DNA of 53,717 nucleotides, taken from the NCBI GenBank assembly GCA_903822205.1, contig CAIJOK010000087.1:1-53717 (forward strand), written 5' to 3'. The translations under genes were made by a program, and so were the position numbers. Every line of letters begins with the position of its first letter. Position 1 is the stretch's first letter. Shown piece by piece: positions 36,137 through 44,818 of the stretch. The stretch comes from an uncultured beta proteobacterium. GTDB lineage: Bacteria; Pseudomonadota; Gammaproteobacteria; Burkholderiales; Burkholderiaceae_C. The notes under the pieces are model-generated. The model saw only the letters and a list, made by a program, of their open reading frames with translations. It did not search any database and had not been told where the DNA came from.

Positions 36137-36553
36137 CTAAGGACTGTGCTGGCCGTGTCCATCCAAAAACTCAAGCACGCAGTAACTGACCGCATAGTCA
36201 GCTTCGTCGCTGAGACTGATGTGGGCGCGCAGGCCCTGTGCATCAAACCAATCCCGCAAACCGCCGTGCAGTACCACACAGGGCTGTCCACTGGCACGGT
36301 GGCTGATCTCGCACAGATGCCAGCTCATGGGTGGCCTGATGCCCAGGCCCGCAGCCTTGCCAAAAGCCTCTTTGGCACTGAACCGGCTGGCCAGGTAGCG
36401 CACACCGCGCTCAGGACAGACCGTGCTGCGCGACTGCCAGGTGGTGTACTCGGCGGGGCCGAGGATTTTGTTCGCCAAGCGGCTACCATGCCGATCCAAA
36501 CTGGCCCGAACGCGACGCACGTCGCAGATGTCCGTGCCCACCCCGAATATCAT
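36137..36553 (-). CDS. acpS: Holo-[acyl-carrier-protein] synthase
   Basis: 138 residues. Transfers 4'-phosphopantetheine from CoA to acyl carrier protein. The two group I PPTase motifs are present: [12 protein letters not shown] (metal-binding Asp at position 8) and [13 protein letters not shown]. The ATG overlaps the pdxJ stop by four bases (ATGA), the standard pdxJ-acpS coupling. Confidence 0.95.
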   Translation of the reverse strand: MIFGVGTDICDVRRVRASLDRHGSRLANKILGPAEYTTWQSRSTVCPERGVRYLASRFSAKEAFGKAAGLGIRPPMSWHLCEISHRASGQPCVVLHGGLRDWFDAQGLRAHISLSDEADYAVSYCVLEFLDGHGQHSP

Positions 36554-37314
36554 GCTGCGGCGCGAATGCAGCGCAGATAGTCCCTCACAGTGGCTGCATA
36601 GCCCATCTCCAGCGCGTCCGAGATCAGGGCATGACCGATCGACACCTCACGCACCCCGGGCACATGCGCCAAAAATGTTGCCAAGTTGTCGCGGTTCAAG
36701 TCATGACCTGCATTCACACCCAAACCTGCCACTTGCGCCGCCAGCGCCGCCTGTGCGAAACGCTCAAGTTGCAGTGACTGGCTTGAAGTTCCCCATGCTG
36801 CGGCATAAGGCTGGGTGTAAAGCTCGACGCGGTCAGCCCCGCAGGCTTTGACATCGGCCATCATGTGGGCATTGGCATCCACAAACACACTGACTTGCAG
36901 CCCCCAGGCGCGGGCTTGCGCGATCTTGGGCTCCAGACTTTTGGCATCAACTGGCAAATCAAAGCCGTGGTCGCTGGTCTGTTGCCCAACGGCATCAGGA
37001 ACAAACGTCAGTTGATGAACAGGCAGATGCGCCTCCACAAGAAGCAAGGCCACATCCATCAGATTATGGAAGGGGTTGCCCTCGATGTTGAACTGCCGCC
37101 CTGGCCACGATTGCATCAGGGCCGCCAGTGCAGTCACATCGCTGGTGCGAATGTGGCGCTGGTCAGGGCGAGGATGCACCGTAATGCCATTGGCCCCTGC
37201 TTGCAAACACAGGTCTGCGGCGCGCAAGACATCCGGGATGCCCAGCGACCGGGTATTGCGAACCAGCGCCACCTTGTTGAGGTTGACCGAAAGCGCAGGT
37301 ATCTTGCGTTTCAT
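36550..37314 (-). CDS. pdxJ: Pyridoxine 5'-phosphate synthase PdxJ
   Basis: 254 residues. Final ring-forming step of DXP-dependent vitamin B6 synthesis. The start [26 protein letters not shown], the catalytic [15 protein letters not shown] and [13 protein letters not shown] region, and [17 protein letters not shown] followed by [16 protein letters not shown] are all family-typical. It is coupled to acpS downstream. An 11-bp tandem repeat sits immediately before the ATG, leaving no standard Shine-Dalgarno. Confidence 0.95.
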   Translation of the reverse strand: MKRKIPALSVNLNKVALVRNTRSLGIPDVLRAADLCLQAGANGITVHPRPDQRHIRTSDVTALAALMQSWPGRQFNIEGNPFHNLMDVALLLVEAHLPVHQLTFVPDAVGQQTSDHGFDLPVDAKSLEPKIAQARAWGLQVSVFVDANAHMMADVKACGADRVELYTQPYAAAWGTSSQSLQLERFAQAALAAQVAGLGVNAGHDLNRDNLATFLAHVPGVREVSIGHALISDALEMGYAATVRDYLRCIRAAA

Positions 37315-37358
37315 GGGGTATCTTTGGGGTATCTTTGGGGCATCTTTGGGGCATCATC
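37315..37358. repeat. 11-bp tandem repeat abutting the pdxJ start codon
   Basis: Four head-to-tail copies of GGGGTATCTTT (two exact, two with C for T at position 5, the last also diverged at its end). The first copy touches the pdxJ ATG, so the repeat occupies the ribosome-binding region. Confidence 0.95.
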
Positions 37359-37394
37359 AGGTCTGTCGCTGCCCCGATGCTGAAAGGTGCTGCC

Positions 37395-38609
37395 CTATTG
37401 GTGCAAAACTTTGGCCACGGGGTGGTGGCGCAGCCGAAAGGCATCAGGCATGCCTGAGCCTAACAATGGACGCAGATAAAGTCTGAACGTGTCGGTGACA
37501 TCGGTGCCACTTTCGGTGATGAAGTCATCCTCCATGGTGCGCGTTTTGCCGGCAACAGCCTCAACGGGCAAGAGTTCATAGTCAACAGAATAAAACCCTG
37601 TGCGCTTGATGGCCACCGATCCATCACGGTCACCCCACATGGCAAACTGAACGGCTTTTTCACCCACTTCGCGAGCCTCACGCTGATCCACGTCGGACGT
37701 GCAACCGATGAAAGACCGCTGGAGATACCCAAAGGTATCGCCGCGAACGCGCTTGATGCCCAGCTTGGATTTGATCTCGTCGCACAGCAGATCAGCCAAA
37801 GCGCCGTTGCCCGAAAGCTGGACGTTACCGTGGGCATCGTGCTCAAGCTCTTTGGACAGCAGTGAGGCGATCGGTGTACCGGATGCATCGTGGATGCCCT
37901 CCGACACAGCGATCACGCAACGACCGTGGCGCTCGTACATGGTCTTGACATCGCCCAAAAATCGGGGCAGGTCAAAGGTACGTTCAGGCAAATAGATCAA
38001 GTGCGGGCCGTCGTCCGGAAACTTTTTACCCAGCGCTGACGCAGCCGTCAAAAACCCGGCGTGTCGGCCCATGACCACGCCCACATAGACACCCGGCAAA
38101 GCGGCGTTGTCCAGGTTGGCACCAGCAAAGGCCTGCGCCACAAAGCGGGCTGCTGACGGAAAGCCGGGGGTGTGGTCGTTGCCCACCAAATCGTTGTCGA
38201 TGGTTTTGGGCACATGAATGCTGCGCAACGGATAGTTGGCAGCGCGGGCCTCTTGGCTAACGATACGGACGGTGTCCGACGAATCATTGCCGCCGATGTA
38301 AAAAAAGTGACCGATTTTGTGGGCTTGCAAGACTTTGAAAATCTCGCGACAGTAGGCTTCATCGGGCTTGTCGCGCGTTGAACCCAGTGCAGACGATGGG
38401 GTGTTGGCGACAAGTTCAAGGTTGTGGCTGGTCTCTTGCGTCAAGTCCTCAAAATCTTCGTCAATGATGCCGCGCACACCGTGGTGCGCGCCGTAAATGT
38501 GGCCAATGTGGCCAAAGCGACGGGCTTCAAGGGCCACGCCTACCAGCGATTGGTTGATCACGGCGGTGGGGCCGCCGCCTTGGGCGACAAGTATTTTTCC
38601 GGGTGCCAT
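37395..38609 (-). CDS. pfp: 6-phosphofructokinase, pyrophosphate-dependent type
   Basis: 404 residues from ATG at 38609 (MAPGKILVAQGGG), preceded by AGGAAAATACC; an earlier in-frame codon at 38636 lacks support. Interconverts fructose 6-phosphate and fructose 1,6-bisphosphate. Phosphoryl-donor determinants are those of PPi enzymes: GGNDS at 106-110 instead of the ATP-type GGDGS, and VPKTIDNDL (about 133-141), where Lys replaces Gly of the ATP-PFK GTIDND motif. YVGVVMGRHAGFL and the EG-I loop (VSEGIH) are conserved. It is divergent from rplS. The donor is inferred from these residues. Confidence 0.9.
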   Translation of the reverse strand: MAPGKILVAQGGGPTAVINQSLVGVALEARRFGHIGHIYGAHHGVRGIIDEDFEDLTQETSHNLELVANTPSSALGSTRDKPDEAYCREIFKVLQAHKIGHFFYIGGNDSSDTVRIVSQEARAANYPLRSIHVPKTIDNDLVGNDHTPGFPSAARFVAQAFAGANLDNAALPGVYVGVVMGRHAGFLTAASALGKKFPDDGPHLIYLPERTFDLPRFLGDVKTMYERHGRCVIAVSEGIHDASGTPIASLLSKELEHDAHGNVQLSGNGALADLLCDEIKSKLGIKRVRGDTFGYLQRSFIGCTSDVDQREAREVGEKAVQFAMWGDRDGSVAIKRTGFYSVDYELLPVEAVAGKTRTMEDDFITESGTDVTDTFRLYLRPLLGSGMPDAFRLRHHPVAKVLHQ

Positions 38610-38753
38610 AGGTATTTTCCTGCTTGATCGGGTCAATGGGGTCAGTGAACGAAGGGCGGATTCTAGTCGTGCAAGTCCAGAAAACCCGCGTCAGGTGCAG
38701 CAATGGGGTGTCACGCCCAGAACGCGGTTGTGTGCAATTCCCGCCTATACAAT

Positions 38754-38783
38754 GCACCCCCCTGATAAGCACCCCCCTGATAA
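38754..38783. repeat. 15-bp tandem duplication just upstream of rplS
   Basis: Two perfect copies of GCACCCCCCTGATAA lie head to tail between a TATACAAT promoter-like box (38746-38753) and the AAGAGG ahead of rplS. Confidence 0.97.
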
Positions 38784-38803
38784 ATAAGAGGTTATACAAA
38801 ACC

Positions 38804-39256
38804 ATGAATCTGATTCAAACTCTTGAACAAGAAGAAATCGCTCGCTCAAACAAAACCATCCCTGACTTTGCGCCTGGTGACACTGTCGTGGTCAATCTGA
38901 ACGTGGTTGAGGGCAGCCGCAAGCGCATCCAAGCCTATGAGGGTGTCGTGATCGCCAAGCGCAACCGCGGCTGGAACAGCGGCTTTATCGTTCGCAAAAT
39001 TTCAAGCGGTGAGGGTGTCGAGCGCACTTTTCAGGTCTATAGCCCGCTCATCGCCAGCATTGAGGTCAAGCGTCGCGGGGCTGTTCGCCGCGCCAAACTT
39101 TACTATCTGCGCGACCGCAGCGGCAAATCTGCCCGTATTCGCGAAAAACTGCCGTCACGCTCATCTGCTCGCTCTTCTGTCTCGTCGCTTCTCCCGTCGC
39201 TTGTCCCTTCCTCAGCGCCGGTGGCGGTTGACAGTACTGTCCTGACGCAAGACTGA
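38804..39256 (+). CDS. rplS: 50S ribosomal protein L19
   Basis: 150 residues from ATG at 38804 ([12 protein letters not shown]). The L19 core is complete: [37 protein letters not shown] and [13 protein letters not shown], read in pieces, ending [19 protein letters not shown]. Beyond it is a Ser/Pro/Val-rich tail of about 30 residues not present in the ~115-residue standard protein. rplS is usually the last gene of rpsP-rimM-trmD-rplS. Here it stands alone, with pfp divergent upstream. Confidence 0.95.
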   Translation: MNLIQTLEQEEIARSNKTIPDFAPGDTVVVNLNVVEGSRKRIQAYEGVVIAKRNRGWNSGFIVRKISSGEGVERTFQVYSPLIASIEVKRRGAVRRAKLYYLRDRSGKSARIREKLPSRSSARSSVSSLLPSLVPSSAPVAVDSTVLTQD

Positions 39257-39348
39257 CACTTCCTTTGGAACCTCTCCGGTCGCACCAGGGGCTGACCGGT
39301 CGGGCTGTATTCGCAACGCCCCACGCTTTCATTGACCAGGGAGCTTTT

Positions 39349-41160
39349 ATGCCGCTCAGACACGTTCTTCGCAGATTTGTCCCCGCTGCACTGGCGCTCT
39401 TGCTGTGTGCGTTGGGGACATGGCATCCGGCCCACGCAGTGGATGAAAAATCATCCGCACTGGCTGAACTCAACCAAACACGCCAGTTGGTTGGACTGCC
39501 AACTGTCACACGCAATGACCAATTGGACCAGGCCGCGCAGGCCCATGCTGACTACCTGCAAACCAACCTTGATGGCATTTCGCACGACGAAACTTTAGGT
39601 CTGCCAGGATTTACCGGGGCAGCACCTGCAAATCGCCTGACGGCTGCGGGCTATGCGTGGAGCACCGTGAGTGAGGTCATCAGCGGCGGCATCAGCGGTG
39701 GGCAAAAGGCCGTGCGCAGTCTCGTGCAGGCCATTTATCACCGCTTTGGCATTTTGGCTCCCGCCATGGCCGAGGCTGGTTTTGGTATTGGCACAGTCAC
39801 CGGTAAGTCACCTAACCTGGTGATCGACTTGGGGGCTACATCCCGCAACGCTGTGACAATGCGCGCAGACTGGCTGGGCACGTACCCCGTCAATGGTCAG
39901 ACCGATGTGGTGCGTGACTTTCTGTCTGACAATGAGACACCTGATCCTGTGGCCGGCAGCAATCGGGTGGGCTATCCAGTCAGCATCCATGCCGGTGCCA
40001 GCGATTCTTTGCATGTGAGCAGCTTTACCCTTAAACCCGCTGGGGGTGCGCCGGTGCAGGTTCAATTGCTGGCATCTCCATCAGACCCCCATGTGCCCAC
40101 CAGCGCGGCCGCCATCGTGCCACTGTCTGTGCTGGACTATGGCACACAGTACCAAGCGGACTTTGTGGGCACCCGCAACGGTCTGCCCGTGTCGCTCAGT
40201 TGGACATTTACCACCATCGCTTACTCTCCCCTAAAGGTGGACATGCCCTACCAGCGCATTGTCGCTGGCCAGGCAGCCAGAGTGCAGGTCAGTGGTGGTT
40301 ATGGCGGCATTAGTTGGCAGAAAACCACCTATCGGTTGGCTGCAGCCAACGCGCCGGCCCCCACCGTCACCCAAATTTCTTCGGGCCTGTTTGAGGTTTC
40401 TGCCTCATCTGCCATGGAGGTCACGAATGAATTTTGTGACGCTGAGGGGCAGATCGTATCCGCCATCCTCAGCTTTGCAGACCCCCTGACTGAAACCGTG
40501 AACTTGGTGTCTGGCTGGAATCTGGTGGGCAATCCCTTGTTGTCCCCCATCATCATGCTCGCCCGCTTTGGCAGCGCTGACGCTCCTGTAGCGGGCGTGA
40601 CCGGTAGCGTGGTCACGGTCTGGAAGTGGCTACCGGCCCAGGCCCAGTGGGCTTTTTATGCCCCATCGATGACCGCCGCAAATTTGGCCGCTTATGCATC
40701 CAAAAAGGGTTATGCCGTACTGGAGCAAATTGCCCCGGGAGAAGGCTATTGGGTCAATACCAAAGCCGAGCTGTCTTTGCCAGATCGCACCGGTTTATCG
40801 GTATCGTCCTTGCCCATAGCGCCTCTGCCCAGTGGCTGGAGCTTGCTGGGCGTGGGTGCTGAGGCCCTGACCCCTGCGGCGTTTGACAAAGCCCTGTCCA
40901 CTGGTGTCATCAGCGGCTTGTCCTTGATCTTCACCACAGAGAGCTGGCGCATATCGAATGGCCTGGCCGCCGTTCCCAGCCTCAAGACGCTTTGGTCTTG
41001 GGACGCAGCGTCCGCCAAATGGCGGTTTTTTGCCCCAAGTCTGGCGCTGCAAGGTGGCACAGCCTTGAGCGACTATGCCACCTCCAAGGGCTATCAGCCG
41101 TATGACCTGGCAGAGCACCTGTATTTGCCGGTCGGGGCGGGTTTTTGGGTAAACAAGTAG
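39349..41160 (+). CDS. Secreted CAP/SCP-domain protein with duplicated C-terminal module
   Basis: 603 residues from ATG at 39349, with AGGGAG 6 nt upstream. The signal peptide ends AHA at residue 30. Residues about 35-175 form a CAP (SCP/PR-1-like) domain: LAELNQTRQLVGLPTVTRND, AAQAHADYLQTN, HDETLGLPGFTG, VSEVISGG and YHRFGILAPAMAEAGFG. A central Ig-like region leads to two ~100-residue tandem modules. Each starts SGW-(N/S)-L-(V/L)-G (about 387 and 496), has a W-x-W near the middle, F(Y/F)APS, an A/S-YA-(S/T)-KGY segment, and ends G-(Y/F)-WVN(T)K (about 465 and 603). Function unknown; probably extracellular or surface-bound. The 93-bp gap after rplS suggests possible cotranscription. Confidence 0.82.
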   Translation: MPLRHVLRRFVPAALALLLCALGTWHPAHAVDEKSSALAELNQTRQLVGLPTVTRNDQLDQAAQAHADYLQTNLDGISHDETLGLPGFTGAAPANRLTAAGYAWSTVSEVISGGISGGQKAVRSLVQAIYHRFGILAPAMAEAGFGIGTVTGKSPNLVIDLGATSRNAVTMRADWLGTYPVNGQTDVVRDFLSDNETPDPVAGSNRVGYPVSIHAGASDSLHVSSFTLKPAGGAPVQVQLLASPSDPHVPTSAAAIVPLSVLDYGTQYQADFVGTRNGLPVSLSWTFTTIAYSPLKVDMPYQRIVAGQAARVQVSGGYGGISWQKTTYRLAAANAPAPTVTQISSGLFEVSASSAMEVTNEFCDAEGQIVSAILSFADPLTETVNLVSGWNLVGNPLLSPIIMLARFGSADAPVAGVTGSVVTVWKWLPAQAQWAFYAPSMTAANLAAYASKKGYAVLEQIAPGEGYWVNTKAELSLPDRTGLSVSSLPIAPLPSGWSLLGVGAEALTPAAFDKALSTGVISGLSLIFTTESWRISNGLAAVPSLKTLWSWDAASAKWRFFAPSLALQGGTALSDYATSKGYQPYDLAEHLYLPVGAGFWVNK

Positions 41161-41172
41161 CCTGATAGGGTC

Positions 41173-43779
41173 CTAGGCCAGTGCTGCGAGCAGTTCGGTT
41201 TCGATCTCGATCTGCCCTCGGCTGTATTGCAATGCTGCCCCCTGGATCACAAACGTGTCCTCTACGCGCTCGCCCAGGGTATTGACTCTGGCCAGTTGCA
41301 GGTCGATGTGGTGGCGTGCCAGCACCCGTGCCACGCAATACAAAAGCCCTACCTTGTCACTGGCCGAGATGTAGAGCAGCCAGCGCTGTGCTCTATCGTC
41401 GGGCTTGAGCATCACGCGCGGTGTGATTGGAAAATTTTTGACCCGCCGCGACACACGGCTGCGCGCAGGTTCAGGCAGTGGCCCAGCCGTTGCGATCACC
41501 TTGGACAGCTCAGACTGAATCATGCTGATCAGCTCGCGGTAATGGTCGCCCAGATGGGTGGTGATGACCTCAAAGGTGTCCAGCGCATAGCCCTTCTGTG
41601 TCGTGTGAATGCGGGCATCCAAAATGCTGAATCCACCATGGTCAAAATAGCCGCAGATACGCGCAAACAGGTCAGCTTGGTCGGGGGTATAGACCACCAC
41701 TTGCAGGCCCTCGCCCACCGGAGACGGATGGGCACGGACCACCGGCGTGGTTGTACACAGATGCCGCGACAGTTGCCGCGTGTGCCAGGCAATGACGGAG
41801 GCATCGTGGCGCATGAAATACCCCACGTCCAAGGTATTCCAGAACGCAGTGTGTGCCCCAAACGGCAGTGCGTAAGGGGCCAATAACACCAAAGCCTCAT
41901 GCTGTCTTTGCTTAACTTCGGTGTCGGGGTCTGGCGTGTGACCCCCCAAAGCCCGCAGTGTGGCGCGGTACAAATCCTCCAGCAGCTTGCCCTTCCAGGC
42001 ATTCCAGACCTTGGGGCTGGTGGCCCGGATGTCTGCGACGGTAAACAAATAGAGCGCTGTCAAATACCGCTCAGACCCAAGCTGTTTGGCAAACTGGGTG
42101 ATCACGTCAGGGTCGCTGATGTCTGACTTTTGGGCAATGCGGCTCATGGTCAGGTGCTCGCGAACGATAAATTCGATCAACTGGCTGTCATCGTGCGACA
42201 GATGGCTTTGTCGGCAAAAACGTCGCACGGCGACAGCCCCCAGTTGGGAGTGATCGCCGCCCCTGCCTTTGGCAATGTCATGAAACAGCGCTGCCGTGTA
42301 CAGCACCCAGGGCTGATGCCAGTCGCTGGCCAGTTGCGAGCAAAACGGGTATTCATGGGCGTGCTCGACGATAAAAAACCGGCGCAGGTTGCGCAGCACC
42401 ATCAAAATGTGCTGATCGACTGTATAGACGTGAAACAGATCGTGCTGCATCTGCCCCACGGTGTGGCGAAAGGCCCACAGATAGCGACCCAGCACAGACG
42501 TTTGGTTCATCAGCCGCATGGCATGGGTGATGCCGTCTTGCTGCATCAAAATCTGGCAAAAGGTAGCCCGATTGACGGGGTCACGTCTGAATTTGCCATC
42601 CATCAAAGGTCGGGCGTTGTACAGGGCACGCAGGGTGCGTGCCGATAGGCCCAAAAGACCGGCATAGGTTTGATAGACCAAAAACGTCTGCAAAATGGCG
42701 TGAGGATGGCGGTGGTACAGGTCGTCGCTGGCCACCTCAACCATACCGGCATTGTCCAAAAAATGCTCATTCAAGGGTTGCAAGGGGCGGCTGGATGGGT
42801 TAAGCCGCGCCTCAATGTTCAGCAGCAATATTTGATTGAGTTGGGTGACGGCCTTGGCGGCCAAATAGTAGTGGCGCATCAGCTCTTCGCTGGGGCGTGC
42901 AAAAGCCCTGGCATCGGTGGCAAGGTCAGGCGGCTGATAGCCAAAAGACTGAGCCAGGACGCTTTGCAGGTCAAACACCAGGCGGTCTTCACGCCGCTTG
43001 GCGTGCAGATGCAAGCGCGCCCTGATCAAGTGCAGCAGAGCCTCGTAACGCATGATCTGCTTCAGTTCAAATGCCGTCGTCAGGCCGTTTTGGGCCAACA
43101 ACTTCCAGTCGCCACCAAAGCCCGCAGCCCGCGCCACCCATAAGACCACGTGCAAATCGCGCAGTCCACCGGGCGACTCTTTGCAGTCAGGCTCAAGCGC
43201 GTAAGGGGTATTTTCAAACTGGGTGTGACGCTGGCGCATCTCAAGGGTTTTGGCCACAAAAAATGCTCGCGGGTCGATAGTGGCCACAAATTGCCGATGC
43301 AAATCGTCCAGCAGGCCGCGACAGCCTGTGATCAGTCGGGCCTCAAGCAGCGCAGTCTGCACGGTCACGTCGGCTGCTGATTGCGCCAGGCAGTCGCTCA
43401 CATTGCGAACGCTTGAGCCGATCTCAAGACCCGCATCCCAGCAAGCGCTGATAAAGCCCTCGATGCGAACCTTCAGTGCAGGGTCGTCATCGGGCGACTG
43501 GTCTGACGGCAGCAGCACCAGCACGTCAATGTCCGAATACGGAAACAACTGTTGTCTTCCAAACCCGCCTACCGCTACCAGGGCAAAGCTGTCGTCAAAC
43601 CCCGCTTTGTGCCACAGGGTGATCAGCAGGGCATCGGCCAGATCAGAGAGCTGATGCAGCACGGTATGGATGCTGCGGGGTAAAAACCGGCGGTCGGCCA
43701 AGCAGGCTAACAGGGCTGCCTTGTCGGCACGGAATTGCCCACGCAGAATCGTCCAATCATTCACGGGCAAACTACTCAT
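41173..43779 (-). CDS. glnD: [Protein-PII] uridylyltransferase / uridylyl-removing enzyme
   Basis: 868 residues. Nitrogen sensor that uridylylates PII when glutamine is low and removes UMP when it is high. The nucleotidyltransferase motif GGFGRQQLFPYSDIDVLVL lies near residues 66-85. The central HD domain (HDIAKGRGGDHSQLG) carries deuridylylation activity, and two C-terminal ACT domains sense glutamine (VVYTPDQADLFARICGYF and LYISASDKVGLLYCVARVLA). Located downstream of map on the same strand, a common Burkholderiales order. AT-rich element member 7 ends at its ATG. Confidence 0.96.
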   Translation of the reverse strand: MSSLPVNDWTILRGQFRADKAALLACLADRRFLPRSIHTVLHQLSDLADALLITLWHKAGFDDSFALVAVGGFGRQQLFPYSDIDVLVLLPSDQSPDDDPALKVRIEGFISACWDAGLEIGSSVRNVSDCLAQSAADVTVQTALLEARLITGCRGLLDDLHRQFVATIDPRAFFVAKTLEMRQRHTQFENTPYALEPDCKESPGGLRDLHVVLWVARAAGFGGDWKLLAQNGLTTAFELKQIMRYEALLHLIRARLHLHAKRREDRLVFDLQSVLAQSFGYQPPDLATDARAFARPSEELMRHYYLAAKAVTQLNQILLLNIEARLNPSSRPLQPLNEHFLDNAGMVEVASDDLYHRHPHAILQTFLVYQTYAGLLGLSARTLRALYNARPLMDGKFRRDPVNRATFCQILMQQDGITHAMRLMNQTSVLGRYLWAFRHTVGQMQHDLFHVYTVDQHILMVLRNLRRFFIVEHAHEYPFCSQLASDWHQPWVLYTAALFHDIAKGRGGDHSQLGAVAVRRFCRQSHLSHDDSQLIEFIVREHLTMSRIAQKSDISDPDVITQFAKQLGSERYLTALYLFTVADIRATSPKVWNAWKGKLLEDLYRATLRALGGHTPDPDTEVKQRQHEALVLLAPYALPFGAHTAFWNTLDVGYFMRHDASVIAWHTRQLSRHLCTTTPVVRAHPSPVGEGLQVVVYTPDQADLFARICGYFDHGGFSILDARIHTTQKGYALDTFEVITTHLGDHYRELISMIQSELSKVIATAGPLPEPARSRVSRRVKNFPITPRVMLKPDDRAQRWLLYISASDKVGLLYCVARVLARHHIDLQLARVNTLGERVEDTFVIQGAALQYSRGQIEIETELLAALA

Positions 43780-43780
43780 A

Positions 43781-43838
43781 AAATGTTATTTACTTGATAA
43801 ATCATCTTTTTATAGCAATCAATGCAATTCAGCAGTGC
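43781..43838 (-). repeat. AT-rich dispersed intergenic element, member 7
   Basis: Minus strand: GCACTGCTGAATTGCATTGA then TTGCTATAAAAAGATGATTT and ATCAAGTAAATAACATTTT. It aligns with member 2 over TGCAT, GCTAT, TATCA-GTA, GTAA and ATTTT. It points at glnD and ends directly at its start codon, so it supplies the ribosome-binding region. Confidence 0.7.
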
Positions 43839-43882
43839 ATCAATGGTGTTTTTGTACGATTTATACCGTACTTAATTTCTTT

Positions 43883-44698
43883 TTATGTTTTGGCCGGTGA
43901 CAGCACAAAAGCGGGTACGTCAGGGCTGTTGGCGGACAGGGTGAGAACCTCATAACCCGTGTCGGTGACCAGCACGGTGTGCTCCCACTGGGCTGACAAC
44001 GAATGGTCTTTGGTCACGATGGTCCAGCCGTCGCTCATGGATCGGACATCGCGACGGCCAGCGTTCAACATTGGCTCAATGGTCAGGGTCATACCAGCCT
44101 GTAGCAACTCACCGGTGCCGGCCTTGCCGTAGTGCAGCACCTGGGGGTCTTCATGAAAATTGCGCCCAATGCCATGACCGCAGTATTCGCGCACCACGCT
44201 CAGGCCGTGGCCCTCAGCATAGATTTGAATGGCATGTCCCACATCGCCCAGACATGCACCGGCCCTGACCTGCAAGATGCCCTTCCACATGGCCTCAAAG
44301 CTGAGGCGACACAGGCGACGTGCAGCGATGCTGACATGGCCCACCATGAACATGCGGCTGGTGTCGCCGTGCCAGCCGTCTTTGATCAGGGTGACATCCA
44401 CATTCAGGATATCGCCGCCCTTGAGGGGCTTGTCATTGGGAATACCGTGGCACACCTGGTGGTTGACCGAGGTGCAGATGGACTTAGGGTAGGGGGTGTG
44501 GCCCTGCGGCGCGTAATGCAGAGGGGCCGACACTGCGCCTTGCACCCGTGTGGTGTAGTCCTCGGCCAGACGATCGATCTGGTTGGTGGTGATGCCCGGG
44601 CAAATGTGGGGGGTCAGGTAGTCCAACAGCTCTGCGGCCAGACGGCCTGCCACGCGCATTCCGACCATGCCGTCTGTGTCTCTAAGGTTGATGCTCAT
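43883..44698 (-). CDS. map: Methionine aminopeptidase, type I
   Basis: 271 residues from ATG at 44698 (MSINLRDTDGMVGMRVAGRLAA); the upstream extension to 44740 is not family-like. Removes initiator methionine. Metal ligands are in the expected places: two Asp in DILNVDVTLIKDGWHGDTSRMF, His in HGIGRNFHEDP, Glu in TIEPML, and Glu in QWEHTVLVT. It is followed by glnD after ~100 bp. Confidence 0.95.
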   Translation of the reverse strand: MSINLRDTDGMVGMRVAGRLAAELLDYLTPHICPGITTNQIDRLAEDYTTRVQGAVSAPLHYAPQGHTPYPKSICTSVNHQVCHGIPNDKPLKGGDILNVDVTLIKDGWHGDTSRMFMVGHVSIAARRLCRLSFEAMWKGILQVRAGACLGDVGHAIQIYAEGHGLSVVREYCGHGIGRNFHEDPQVLHYGKAGTGELLQAGMTLTIEPMLNAGRRDVRSMSDGWTIVTKDHSLSAQWEHTVLVTDTGYEVLTLSANSPDVPAFVLSPAKT

Positions 44699-44818
44699 GG
44701 CGCAAATTATCAGGGACAGGGGACCCGCCCGCGTACCCAAACAGGCAGCAGTTCAGACTGTGGCCCAGACTGCGACACCTCGTACGTGGTCGAGGCTGAC
44801 CTTGCTGCGGAAATTTCG

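Noticed and set aside
38637-38803. Riboswitch or structured leader upstream of rplS
   Set aside because: Only a 15-bp tandem duplication and a weak promoter-like box are visible. No conserved riboswitch core recognised.
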